From NCBI GenBank assembly GCA_903862415.1, contig CAIOYD010000061.1, positions 1 to 36,564 of the forward strand: a stretch of DNA of 36,564 nucleotides, given 5' to 3'. The stretch's first letter is position 1. Every line of letters starts with the position of its first letter. The notes under the pieces were generated by a model, which ran no database searches, was not told the origin of the DNA, and saw only the letters and a list, made by a program, of their open reading frames with translations. Of the stretch, positions 18,826-27,051 are shown piece after piece. The DNA comes from an uncultured Oxalobacteraceae bacterium (GTDB lineage: Bacteria > Pseudomonadota > Gammaproteobacteria > Burkholderiales > Burkholderiaceae_D). A program made the position numbers and the translations under genes.

Positions 18826-20358
18826 TTAATCACAGAAAAACTGCCTGCTGAGGAAATCATGCTGAATATGCTCATAAGGTAAGGCAGAGAAATTCAGCAT
18901 CGCAGGCCCGGGGGCATCCACGTCAATAATCGCCAGTAGCTGCGGCGCAAAAGCGGCACGAAAATGATTTTTTGCTTTCACACAAAACAAACGCACACGA
19001 CTCAGATCGATCTGATGCAGGCGACACCAGGCCATATCATTCGGCGACTGACAACTGGAACTGACAATGATGCGTAAATCAGGCTGACGCACGCTGCGCA
19101 GCACCACCGAGGGGCCGATATTGCAGGCTAATCCCTGTTCCATCGGACCATCATTGATAAAATGGCCATCAGTAAGCAATTCCACCTGCACGACAAGACT
19201 CACCGTGGTGCCGTAAGCGCTGGTGAAGCGTCCGCCTAGTTGGGCCGTGAATTGTCCGCCGACACCAACGCTGCTTGCCTGAGTGACCAATTCAGGATCA
19301 TAAAAAAAGGCAAACACGGTCGGCAGATCGAGCTGCAAATCCAGCAATGTCTGCAACAGACCGGTCGTGTCGCCGGCACCACCGGAGAGCGGATTATCCG
19401 CCGGATCGAGCACGGCCACACAGCCCTGTGGATATTGCGACAAATAATTCAATGCCTGGTTCAAACCCAGCGCCGCGGTTGGCAACTGCGGAATAAACGC
19501 CTGCTGGCGACGCTGCATTTCCACCACCAGTTGCGCACCCAGACGGGCGGCATATTGTCTGGCCGTGTTCAGATCAGCATGTCTGCGCGCATCCAGACAA
19601 ATGGCGACGCCCGCCGAAGTGTGCGCGCTATCGGCATAGGCAAAGCCGCCAAGCGGACTGGCATCGAGAGCTTCGCCGCTCTGCACCAATTGTGCAGCCA
19701 GCTTTTCCAGTCCGGCCATGGGTTCCGCATTGGTGGTCATTTTATGACTGGGCAAAATCATTTGTGCTGAAACGATGCTAGACACCGGAGTGATGTGTCC
19801 GGCCATGGTCGCGTGCAATAATTGTAGCGTTCTGGTGGCCGTGGCATCCATGTCGATATGCGGGTAGGTTTTATAGCCGACAATAATTTGCACCAGTTCT
19901 GCAAGCGCCGGATCCAGATTGGCGTGCAGGTCGACTGAAATGGCTATTGGACAGTCGGGCCCGACGGCGCCACGAACCCGCTTCACCAGCTCCAGATCCG
20001 GATTGGCGCAATCCTGTGCCACCATCGCGCCATGCAACGACAAATACACGCCGTCGGGTGGCTGCGCCAGAATCTGCAGTCCTTCGACGATATCATCCAC
20101 AATCAGAGAGAAAACACCGGCAGCCAGTGGCCCACCAGGAGGCGCGGCGGCACAGCGCAGAATATCTGTCTGAATGGTTTGTGCATGCTGCGTCTTCCAT
20201 GCACACAGCGCGCCCATTTCAGTGCCTGAGCCGCGATAAAATGCTTCAGCGCTGGCAGCATCATGCCATTCGCGTGCCTGAAAATCGGCCAGCGTAGTCA
20301 GGCGGGGGCAGAAGGAATTACCCTCAAACCACAGGCGTGCAACAGCAACACGTTTCAT
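18826..20358 (-). CDS. M81-family (MlrC-like) metallopeptidase
   Basis: 510 residues without a signal peptide, so cytoplasmic. The N-terminal DUF1485 domain shows LSLHGAM (107-112), SVDLHANLDP (141-150) and YKTYPHIDMDATA (162-174). The MlrC C-terminal domain includes VAVLDPADNPLSGGAGDTTG near residue 320. Family length is normal. The founding member, MlrC of Sphingomonas, is a metal-dependent peptidase that hydrolyses linearised microcystin fragments and frees the beta-amino acid Adda. Most homologues lie outside microcystin degraders and have unknown substrates, often near amino-acid transporters. Here its start codon overlaps the preceding aminotransferase stop. It may hydrolyse an imported beta-amino-acid amide or dipeptide; that is inference. 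Confidence 0.88.
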   Translation of the reverse strand: MKRVAVARLWFEGNSFCPRLTTLADFQAREWHDAASAEAFYRGSGTEMGALCAWKTQHAQTIQTDILRCAAAPPGGPLAAGVFSLIVDDIVEGLQILAQPPDGVYLSLHGAMVAQDCANPDLELVKRVRGAVGPDCPIAISVDLHANLDPALAELVQIIVGYKTYPHIDMDATATRTLQLLHATMAGHITPVSSIVSAQMILPSHKMTTNAEPMAGLEKLAAQLVQSGEALDASPLGGFAYADSAHTSAGVAICLDARRHADLNTARQYAARLGAQLVVEMQRRQQAFIPQLPTAALGLNQALNYLSQYPQGCVAVLDPADNPLSGGAGDTTGLLQTLLDLQLDLPTVFAFFYDPELVTQASSVGVGGQFTAQLGGRFTSAYGTTVSLVVQVELLTDGHFINDGPMEQGLACNIGPSVVLRSVRQPDLRIIVSSSCQSPNDMAWCRLHQIDLSRVRLFCVKAKNHFRAAFAPQLLAIIDVDAPGPAMLNFSALPYEHIQHDFLSRQFFCD

Positions 20359-21722
20359 GCATGGTTCCGGTAAACGTGGTCCAGACTCAGGCGCAGTTTG
20401 GCCACGAGTTCATCAATCTGTGCGGGGGTAATAATTAAGGGTGGTGCAAACACCAGTCCGTCGCCCACCGCACGTGTAACCAGACCATTGCGGAAACACT
20501 GATCTCTGACCAGCGTAGCAATGCCACCGACTGGATTAAAAGCGGAACGGCTGGCTTTATCCGGACTGAGCAGCACACAGGCCATCAAACCCTGACCACG
20601 TACATAACTCACCCACGGATGATCCATCAAACCCAGCAAGGCTTGTTGAAAATACGGCCCGGTCTGTTGCCCCACCTGCTGGACCAGATTTTCGCGCTGG
20701 ATGATTTCCAGATTTTTCAGTGCTGCACTCGCCGCCACCGGATGACCGCCATAGGTATATCCGTGCGGAAAACGTCCCTGCTTGGTGCGCAGCACACTGG
20801 CCACACGCTCACCCACTGCACTGGCGGCAATCGGCAAATAACCGGAAGATAATCCTTTTGCCAGCGTCATCAAATCCGGTTCAATCGCATAGGTATCAGC
20901 ACCAAACCATTGCCCGGTGCGACCAAAACCGGTGATGACTTCATCCACCACGATCAACACATCATAGCGGCGACAGATGCGCTGAATCTCTGGCCAGTAA
21001 CTCGCCGGTGGTACGATCACCCCACCTGCACCCTGTATGGGTTCTGCAAAAAAGGCCGCCACATTACCAGCGCCGAGTTCGAGTATCTTTTGTTCGAGTG
21101 CCTTGGCCGCGCGCAAACCTAATTCTTCGGCATCACAACTGCCATCACTGGCGTACCAGTCAGGATTGGTAATGTGCACAATGTCTGGCATGGCCACGGC
21201 CGAAATATCATGCATGCTGGCCATGCCGGTCAGACTGGCACCGGCGATGGTGCTGCCATGATAGGCATTGTGGCGGCTGATGAGCAAACGTTTTTCCGGC
21301 TTTCCCAACATAGTCCAGTACGTTTGCACCAGGCGGATATTGGTGTCATTGGCTTCGGAACCGGAATTGGCGAAAAAAAAGTAATCCACACCATCAGGCG
21401 TGATTTTGGATAAGGCGTGAGCCAGTTCCAGTGCCGGTGCAGTGCTGGTTTTGAAAAAATTATTATAGTAAGGCAGCTGGCGCATTTGTTGCGCGGCGGC
21501 TTCGACGATTTCATCGCGTCCGTAACCGACATTCACGCACCACAAACCAGACATTCCGTCGAGCAGCTTCTGACCTTCACTGTCATAAATATAAACGCCT
21601 TCTGCACGTTCAATAATCTGTGGCTTGACCTCTTGCAAATCCACATGATCGGTAAACGGATGCATGTGATGTTTCAGATCCAGCTCTTGCCAGTGTGCGG
21701 TTTTGGTTGTTGGTGCAGACAT
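20355..21722 (-). CDS. class III aminotransferase, SpuC-like (putrescine/diamine-pyruvate type)
   Basis: 455 residues, PLP-dependent fold type I. The schiff-base lysine is K289 in LMTLAKGLSSGYLP; the cofactor-binding IVVDEVITGFGRTGQWFG lies about 255-275; NSGSEANDTNIR is near 120. The N-terminal text (PFTDH, GVYIYDSEG, LLDGMSGLWCVNVGYGR) closely follows Pseudomonas SpuC, the putrescine-pyruvate aminotransferase. Such enzymes transaminate a terminal amine to an aldehyde. The aldehyde dehydrogenase gene 10 bp upstream is PuuC-like, the natural next step, so the pair likely converts R-CH2-NH2 to R-COOH. Putrescine is the family default; the operon context suggests a related omega-amino substrate such as beta-lysine. 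Confidence 0.9.
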   Translation of the reverse strand: MSAPTTKTAHWQELDLKHHMHPFTDHVDLQEVKPQIIERAEGVYIYDSEGQKLLDGMSGLWCVNVGYGRDEIVEAAAQQMRQLPYYNNFFKTSTAPALELAHALSKITPDGVDYFFFANSGSEANDTNIRLVQTYWTMLGKPEKRLLISRHNAYHGSTIAGASLTGMASMHDISAVAMPDIVHITNPDWYASDGSCDAEELGLRAAKALEQKILELGAGNVAAFFAEPIQGAGGVIVPPASYWPEIQRICRRYDVLIVVDEVITGFGRTGQWFGADTYAIEPDLMTLAKGLSSGYLPIAASAVGERVASVLRTKQGRFPHGYTYGGHPVAASAALKNLEIIQRENLVQQVGQQTGPYFQQALLGLMDHPWVSYVRGQGLMACVLLSPDKASRSAFNPVGGIATLVRDQCFRNGLVTRAVGDGLVFAPPLIITPAQIDELVAKLRLSLDHVYRNHA

Positions 21723-21732
21723 GCTGATTTCC

Positions 21733-23199
21733 TTAACTGTAATCGTGCCACGAGGTTTTTAAATAAGAGACATTATCAAATGCATGCAGCGATTTATCGC
21801 GCCCGGAACCAGATTGTTTGACGCCACCAAAAGGAGTGGCTATATGACCGGCACGGACACTGTTAATCCAGACAAAGCCGACATGCAACGCTTGTTGGGC
21901 AAGATGCGCCAGACGCATGTCAGCCGTCCAGATCGCTGCTGCCAAACCATACTGACTGTCATTGGCAATGGCGATAGCCTCATCAACATGATCGACTTCA
22001 ATGATAGCCAATACCGGACCAAACACTTCTTCCTGAGCGATGCGCATGTGATTCTCAACCTGATCCAACAGCGTCGGCAATACCCAGGCTGCGGCATCGA
22101 GCTGCGGCGGCGCATTCCATGCTGGCAGCGGCGCCAACACGACAGCGCCCTGCTCCTGCGCCTCTGCTATCATGGCGCGCACTTTATCCGCGTGTGCAAC
22201 TGAAATCATGCTACCCAACACCGTAGTCGACTCGGCCGGATCGCCGGGAAAAAACTGCGTCATCTGAGCAATCAGCTTTTGCTTAAAAACTGGTGCTATG
22301 CCGCGCTGCAAAATCAGACGCGAACCGGCGTTACAGATTTGACCTGCATTGAAAAAAATACCGTTGGCCGTTGCCGCCACAGCCTTGTCGATATCCAGAC
22401 AATCATTCAACACAATATTGGCCGATTTTCCACCACACTCAAGACTGACTTTTTTTAAATTCGACGCGCCAGAATACTGCATAAAGCGTTTCCCGGTCGC
22501 GGTCGAACCGGTAAACAATAACGCATCTACATCCGCATGCAAACCCAGCGCTGCGCCAGCCACTTCACCGCTACCCGGCACCACATTCAACACCCCGGCC
22601 GGCAATCCTGCCAGCACACTCAACCGTGCCAGATACAGGCAACTCAGCGGTGCCAGTTCTGATGGTTTCAACACCACGCTGTTGCCGATGGCAAGCGCTG
22701 GAATAATCTTGGTCAGTGCCGTCAACAGAGGAAAATTCCATGGTGTTACTGCCGCCACCACGCCCAGAGGTACACGACGAATTTGCGCTACCACGCTCGC
22801 CTGTGTCGGTGCGATTTCGTCATACAGTTTGTCCACGCTTTCAGCGAACCAACGGATCATTTGTACCGAACCGACGATATCGACAGCACGGGCGTCGCGT
22901 ATCGGCTTGCCGGTATCGAGTGACTCCAGCTGCGCCAGCTGTTCTGCCTGTGCTTCAACCAACTGGGCCAGCTGAAATAACACCTGCTTACGGTGCTGCA
23001 ACGTAGCATGGCGCCAGACACCCAGATCGAACGCTTTTCTGGCGGCCGCAACGGCACGATCAATATCGGCCACTCCGGCGGCGGCCACCCGGCAGATCAG
23101 TGTGCCGCAGGCGGGTGCCAGAGAGTCAAATTGCGCACCATCGGCTGCGTCTGCAAACTGACCGTCTATAAACAGTCGGGATTCGATTTCTGTATTCAT
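21733..23199 (-). CDS. NAD(P)-dependent aldehyde dehydrogenase, PuuC-like
   Basis: 488 residues from the chosen ATG. The frame stays open to 23289, but the longer start would overlap the binding-protein gene by 83 bp and adds an unrelated 30-residue tail; the chosen start leaves 7 bp. The catalytic Cys289 lies in FNAGQICNAGSR and the general base Glu254 in SLECGGKSAN. The cofactor region TPWNFPLL and the GSTATGKRFM loop are present. The C-terminus GGVKQSGSGRDKSLHAF is highly like PuuC (gamma-glutamyl-aminobutyraldehyde dehydrogenase). It should oxidise an omega-amino or carboxylated aldehyde made by the SpuC-like enzyme next door. Catalysis is confident; the exact aldehyde is inferred. Confidence 0.92.
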   Translation of the reverse strand: MNTEIESRLFIDGQFADAADGAQFDSLAPACGTLICRVAAAGVADIDRAVAAARKAFDLGVWRHATLQHRKQVLFQLAQLVEAQAEQLAQLESLDTGKPIRDARAVDIVGSVQMIRWFAESVDKLYDEIAPTQASVVAQIRRVPLGVVAAVTPWNFPLLTALTKIIPALAIGNSVVLKPSELAPLSCLYLARLSVLAGLPAGVLNVVPGSGEVAGAALGLHADVDALLFTGSTATGKRFMQYSGASNLKKVSLECGGKSANIVLNDCLDIDKAVAATANGIFFNAGQICNAGSRLILQRGIAPVFKQKLIAQMTQFFPGDPAESTTVLGSMISVAHADKVRAMIAEAQEQGAVVLAPLPAWNAPPQLDAAAWVLPTLLDQVENHMRIAQEEVFGPVLAIIEVDHVDEAIAIANDSQYGLAAAIWTADMRLAHLAQQALHVGFVWINSVRAGHIATPFGGVKQSGSGRDKSLHAFDNVSYLKTSWHDYS

Positions 23200-23206
23200 C
23201 ACTGAT

Positions 23207-23974
23207 TTAATGGGTAATATCGATCTTGAAATATTTTTTACTGATCGCATCAAACTGGCCATTTTGATGAATCGCCTGCAATGCGGCATTCACGCGACCG
23301 ATTAACTGGGTGTCAGTTTTACGGGCCGCAATCCCGGCGCCCTGACCCATGAATTTCTGATCGCGAAATGCCGCACCCTTGATTTCATAATTTTTCCCAT
23401 CTGCTGAAGCAAGCCAGTTCGACATCACCAGATTCGAACCCAGCACGGCATCAATCCGGCCGCTTTGCAAATCCAGATTGTGATCAGAAACCGCGCTGTA
23501 CACCCGCACCGTCACACCGGGGAAAAGTTCTTTTAACATTTTTTCGTACGTGGTTGCACTTTGCACGCCGATCACTTTGCCTTTCAACCCAGCTACCGTT
23601 GTCAGCAAGGGGTGATTTTTTGCGGCCACAAAAATCGCACTTTCCATATAGTAGGGTTGACTGAACGCCAGCGATTCTTTGCGCTTGTCAGTAATCGCCA
23701 TGCTAGAGACGATTAAATCTGATTTATTGGCCAGCAAGGCTGGAATAATGCCGCTCCAGGATTGCACGACAAATTTGCACTCGGTCTTCATTTGCGCACA
23801 CAGCGCCCGGCTGATATCCACATCAAAGCCGACCAGATTGCCATCCTGATCGATTTGATTGAACGGTGGGTATTCACCCTCGATACCTATACGCAGCACC
23901 TGCTGGGCCTGTGCGCCGACGAACAAACAACACAGCAATGCCAACAGCACGATTTGCCTGAAATGAAATTTCAT
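23207..23974 (-). CDS. polar amino acid ABC transporter, periplasmic binding protein
   Basis: 255 residues from the ATG at 23974; this start gives an ATGA overlap with the permease stop and has AGGGG about 5-9 nt upstream. The longer frame (to 24028) would place 18 non-signal residues ahead of the signal peptide. The signal peptide is about residues 1-23 (ending GAQA). The mature start LRIGIEGEYPPFNQID and GFDVDISRALC are SBP_bac_3 hallmarks; the Asp in GFDVDI and the Arg in AITDKRKES are at ligand-contacting positions. It resembles lysine/arginine/ornithine/histidine or opine binders. The ligand could thus be a cationic amino acid; beta-lysine would fit. Confidence 0.9.
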   Translation of the reverse strand: MKFHFRQIVLLALLCCLFVGAQAQQVLRIGIEGEYPPFNQIDQDGNLVGFDVDISRALCAQMKTECKFVVQSWSGIIPALLANKSDLIVSSMAITDKRKESLAFSQPYYMESAIFVAAKNHPLLTTVAGLKGKVIGVQSATTYEKMLKELFPGVTVRVYSAVSDHNLDLQSGRIDAVLGSNLVMSNWLASADGKNYEIKGAAFRDQKFMGQGAGIAARKTDTQLIGRVNAALQAIHQNGQFDAISKKYFKIDITH

Positions 23975-24726
23975 ACTACCCCTGCCTTTGAATGAATCGA
24001 TGATCGTGGAGATAAATAAGCCAGCCAATGCTGTTCCATTTTTTTAAATGCCAAACTGATCAGCCAGGTAAGCAGCAAATAAATGCCGCCTGCCATCATA
24101 AACGGTTCAAACGGATTATAGGTGTCGCTATACATACGGCGCGCCACACCAGTCAGATCAGTGAGTGTAACCAAGCTGACGATAGCTGTCCCGTGCAACA
24201 ACATAATGACTTCATTGCCATAAGCCGGCAAGGAACGGCGCAGTGCGGCAGGCAATACAATACGGCGGTTCATCAGTGCGCGACTCATACCCAGACTTTG
24301 CGCAGCCTCGATTTCGCGCCAGTCCAGCTGTCGTATCTGGCCAGCCAGAATTTCAGTGGTGTACGCCGTGGTGTTGAAGGTAAAGCTAAGCAGGGCACAG
24401 TAATAGGGTTCACGCAGATAGTCCCAAACCCAACTCGCGCGCACCCATTCAAACTGCCCCAGACCGTAATACAGCAAAAACAATTGCACCAGCATCGGTG
24501 TCCCACGAAACAGCCAGGTATACAGCCACACACTCTTAGCCAGTAGCGGCGCGCGCGCATTACGGGCAAATGCCAACGGTATTGATAACAGCAAACCTGA
24601 CAGCAAAGGAATTACCAGCAGCAACAACGTCAACTGCAGACCGTCACTGGTGCTGAAGATGCCAGATTCTTCCGTGGCACCGAAAAATGGGAGTAATTGC
24701 TCAGTCAATTCACTGATTTGCATCAT
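23971..24726 (-). CDS. polar amino acid ABC transporter permease (HisM/ArtM type)
   Basis: 251 residues from the first of two adjacent ATG codons at 24726, which makes a 4-bp ATGA overlap with the preceding permease gene; the open frame to 24780 overlaps that gene much further. About five hydrophobic segments. The cytoplasmic EAA-type loop that docks to the ATPase is visible as WREIEAAQSLGMSRALMNRRIVLPAALRRSLP (given here as its parts: EAAQSLGMS and the following LPAALR). It pairs with the other permease to form the heterodimeric channel of a PAAT importer, served by the ATPase encoded downstream at 18032-18805. Confidence 0.9.
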   Translation of the reverse strand: MMQISELTEQLLPFFGATEESGIFSTSDGLQLTLLLLVIPLLSGLLLSIPLAFARNARAPLLAKSVWLYTWLFRGTPMLVQLFLLYYGLGQFEWVRASWVWDYLREPYYCALLSFTFNTTAYTTEILAGQIRQLDWREIEAAQSLGMSRALMNRRIVLPAALRRSLPAYGNEVIMLLHGTAIVSLVTLTDLTGVARRMYSDTYNPFEPFMMAGGIYLLLTWLISLAFKKMEQHWLAYLSPRSSIHSKAGVV

Positions 24727-25403
24727 GCCGCCTCCCGCTTGCCACGTGAAAACCGCTGTTCCACACGCCGCAAACCCCAAACCGAAGCACTGGTAATGAA
24801 CAAGTACACCAGACTGACTGTCAGATACACACCAAAGGCATTGCCGGTTGCTGACTTGGCCAGCGCAGCCCGATGCATCAAATCACTCACACCCAACACC
24901 GAAACCAGGGCGGTACTTTTGACCAGCACCATCCAATTATTGGAAAAACTGGGCAAGGCATGAGGAATCATTTGCGGCACAATAATGCGCCGGAACACCT
25001 GCAACGAACTCATCCCCAGCGATTGCGCCGCTTCTTTCTGGCCAGCGGGAATCGCCAAAATCGCACCACGAAAGGTTTCAGTCATATAGGCGCCAAAAAT
25101 AAAGCCTATCGTCACGATTCCAGCCATCATCGGATCAATATCAACTGGTTCGACCTCCAACCAGACACAAAGACGATTAAGCCAGATTTGCGCACCAAAA
25201 AACAGGAACAGCATCCACACCAGTTCCGGCACGCCACGCACCAGAGTGGAATATATTCCAGCCAGCACATGCAATAATTTATGCGACGATAATTTGCCCG
25301 CTGCTCCAGCCAAACCCAGCAGCATTGCCAGCAACAACGAACACAGCGCAATCCACAGCGTCACTCCGACGCCGGCAATCACGTGGTTCAGGTAATTGTT
25401 CAC
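24723..25403 (-). CDS. polar amino acid ABC transporter permease (HisQ/ArtQ type)
   Basis: 226 residues with about five membrane segments. The start MNNYLNHVIAGVGVTLWIAL and the LVRGVPELVWMLFLFFG segment are typical of HisQ/OccQ permeases. The ATPase-contacting loop reads KEAAQSLGMSSLQVFRRIIVPQ. Its ATG overlaps the CoA-transferase subunit B stop by 4 bp, and its stop overlaps the next permease start by 4 bp, so translation of the metabolic and transport parts of the operon is coupled. Confidence 0.9.
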   Translation of the reverse strand: MNNYLNHVIAGVGVTLWIALCSLLLAMLLGLAGAAGKLSSHKLLHVLAGIYSTLVRGVPELVWMLFLFFGAQIWLNRLCVWLEVEPVDIDPMMAGIVTIGFIFGAYMTETFRGAILAIPAGQKEAAQSLGMSSLQVFRRIIVPQMIPHALPSFSNNWMVLVKSTALVSVLGVSDLMHRAALAKSATGNAFGVYLTVSLVYLFITSASVWGLRRVEQRFSRGKREAA

Positions 25404-26185
25404 GCCGCCAGCTCATGAGCGTTAGCTGTGCGCTGCATCAGGGCGCGCAACATGCTCAACTCCACCGCCGTAGGTGGCGGCACCGTGAGCAAGTGTGCTG
25501 CGGCTTTTAACGGCCAGCCCGTCGCTTCCCTCGCCTGTTGCAGCGTCTTGCCCGGATGCAGTGCTGTCATACATAATTCTTTGGTCAGCGGATCAGGCTG
25601 CAATACACCAAAATCCGTAATCACATGCGTGGGCCCTTTACCACGAATACCAGCCGCGGCGGCGGAATCACCACCCTGCAGATAACCGGCAGAAGTGATG
25701 AAATCGAGCTGTCCGACAAAGCTGCGCAGACTCTGACGTAAAATCAAAAATACCTGTTTCGCCGCCGTGGCGATTTCCGGCGCACCACCGGCTCCCGGCA
25801 AGCGGGTGACAGGATGATTATAATCACCGATGACTGTAGTATTGATATTTCCATGGCAATCGATCTGGGCAGCACCCAAAAAACCGACATCAATTCTTCC
25901 CGCCTGCAACCAGTAACTAAAAATTTCCGGAATTGAGACAATAAAATCGGCCGTGTCCGCGAGCTCATTGTCGCCTATTGACAGCGGCAGCACCTGGGGC
26001 TTGGCACCTATCGTACCCGACTCGTAAATTAACACCGCGTCAGGGGCATGCAACAGCCGCGCCAGATTGGCGGCCGCGCTTGGCAAACCGATACCTACAA
26101 AACACACATTACCATTCTTCAGTAGCCGACTGGCCGCCACCGTCATCATTTCATCGGTGCTGTAACTAACTGCTTCAGTCATCAT
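25400..26185 (-). CDS. CoA-transferase subunit B, CatJ-like (3-oxoadipate type)
   Basis: 261 residues, class I CoA-transferase beta subunit. Motifs include CFVGIGLPSAAANLARL, the catalytic Glu55 in LIYESGTIGAKP, GGRIDVGFLGAAQ-like text (here AGRIDVGFLGAAQID), GNINTTVIGDY and LPGAGGAPEI. From memory this matches CatJ of Pseudomonas knackmussii B13, the 3-oxoadipate:succinyl-CoA transferase subunit, along nearly its whole length. The reaction is 3-oxoadipate + succinyl-CoA to 3-oxoadipyl-CoA + succinate. No aromatic ring-cleavage genes are nearby, so 3-oxoadipate or a close analogue probably comes from another source here. It overlaps subunit A by 4 bp. Confidence 0.9.
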   Translation of the reverse strand: MMTEAVSYSTDEMMTVAASRLLKNGNVCFVGIGLPSAAANLARLLHAPDAVLIYESGTIGAKPQVLPLSIGDNELADTADFIVSIPEIFSYWLQAGRIDVGFLGAAQIDCHGNINTTVIGDYNHPVTRLPGAGGAPEIATAAKQVFLILRQSLRSFVGQLDFITSAGYLQGGDSAAAAGIRGKGPTHVITDFGVLQPDPLTKELCMTALHPGKTLQQAREATGWPLKAAAHLLTVPPPTAVELSMLRALMQRTANAHELAA

Positions 26186-27051
26186 TTGGTTTCCGCTGCC
26201 ATTTTTTTCTCATATTCACTAAAATCGTGGCTGTCCATGACCATGATATTCATCCAGTCCTGAAAACTGGCACGTTCGCGGGCAATGCCATCCCAGCGTT
26301 TGCAAAAGCGATTGTCGCGTTCTGAATAACCATGTGCGTACGAAGGCGCAGCTCCATTGGGAACGTGACAGACAGCCGCAATCACCCAGTGCGGCAAGAT
26401 GTTCGAATTCATCGGCACCTGCAACTTTTCCACCACTTCTTCGACTGTAACAATCACCAGTTTTGCAGCTAAGGCCGCTTCGCGCTGCACACCAACAATG
26501 CCACTTAAAAACACATTCCCGGCAAAATCCGCCTGTTGCGCATGGATGACAGTCACATCGGGTCTGAGCGCCGGCACGGTCGCCAGCCGCTCATTCGTAT
26601 AAGGACAGCGAATCCAGCGTATCTGCGGATTCACTTTTGCCAAATCACTACCCAGATAGCCACGCAACATAGCAAAGGGCAAATGTGCCGCACCCGCCTG
26701 ATAAGCCGCTGCCATGGCCGCATGGCTGTGCTCATCAAGCTCCAGGGCCTGCGGCCAGGCATTTTCCACCGCATCACGAAAACGGTGCAGCGATCCTACG
26801 CCGGGATTGCCGCCCCAGGAAAAAATCAACTTACTGGCACAACCCATGCCGATCATCTGATCATAAATCAGATCCGGTGTCATTCTGATCAAAGTCAGGC
26901 GACGTTTTTTCTGACGGATGATTTCATGCCCGGCAGCGAACGGAATCAAATGGGTGAAACCTTCGAGCGCCACACTGCTGCCATCGTCCACATAGCGGGA
27001 CACAGCCTCAGATAACGACATATGTTTTGCACTACGGGTATGACCTGTCAT
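26182..27051 (-). CDS. CoA-transferase subunit A, CatI-like (3-oxoadipate type)
   Basis: 289 residues, alpha subunit partner of the gene at 25400-26185. Diagnostic text includes VALEGFTHLIPFAAGHEIIR near residues 22-41, FSWGGNPGVGSLHRFRDAVE near 73-92, PDVTVIHAQQADFAGNV and SYAHGYSERDNRFCKRWD near 240-257. These match, in my recollection, CatI of P. knackmussii B13 rather than the shorter PcaI or AtoD enzymes. The N-terminus has 11 extra residues before the family start at MSLSEAV (residue 12); the upstream ATG is kept because it gives the ATGA overlap with the aminotransferase gene. Confidence 0.9.
   Translation of the reverse strand: MTGHTRSAKHMSLSEAVSRYVDDGSSVALEGFTHLIPFAAGHEIIRQKKRRLTLIRMTPDLIYDQMIGMGCASKLIFSWGGNPGVGSLHRFRDAVENAWPQALELDEHSHAAMAAAYQAGAAHLPFAMLRGYLGSDLAKVNPQIRWIRCPYTNERLATVPALRPDVTVIHAQQADFAGNVFLSGIVGVQREAALAAKLVIVTVEEVVEKLQVPMNSNILPHWVIAAVCHVPNGAAPSYAHGYSERDNRFCKRWDGIARERASFQDWMNIMVMDSHDFSEYEKKMAAETK

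Noticed and set aside
14641-20358. Microcystin degradation cluster (mlr)
   Set aside because: Only an M81 homologue is present. There is no MlrA-type CAAX-like protease and no MlrB-type serine hydrolase; M81 proteins are widespread outside microcystin degraders.
23200-23289. Longer N-terminus for the aldehyde dehydrogenase
   Set aside because: It would overlap the binding-protein gene by 83 bp and adds residues unlike the family; the ATG at 23199 fits PuuC-like starts.
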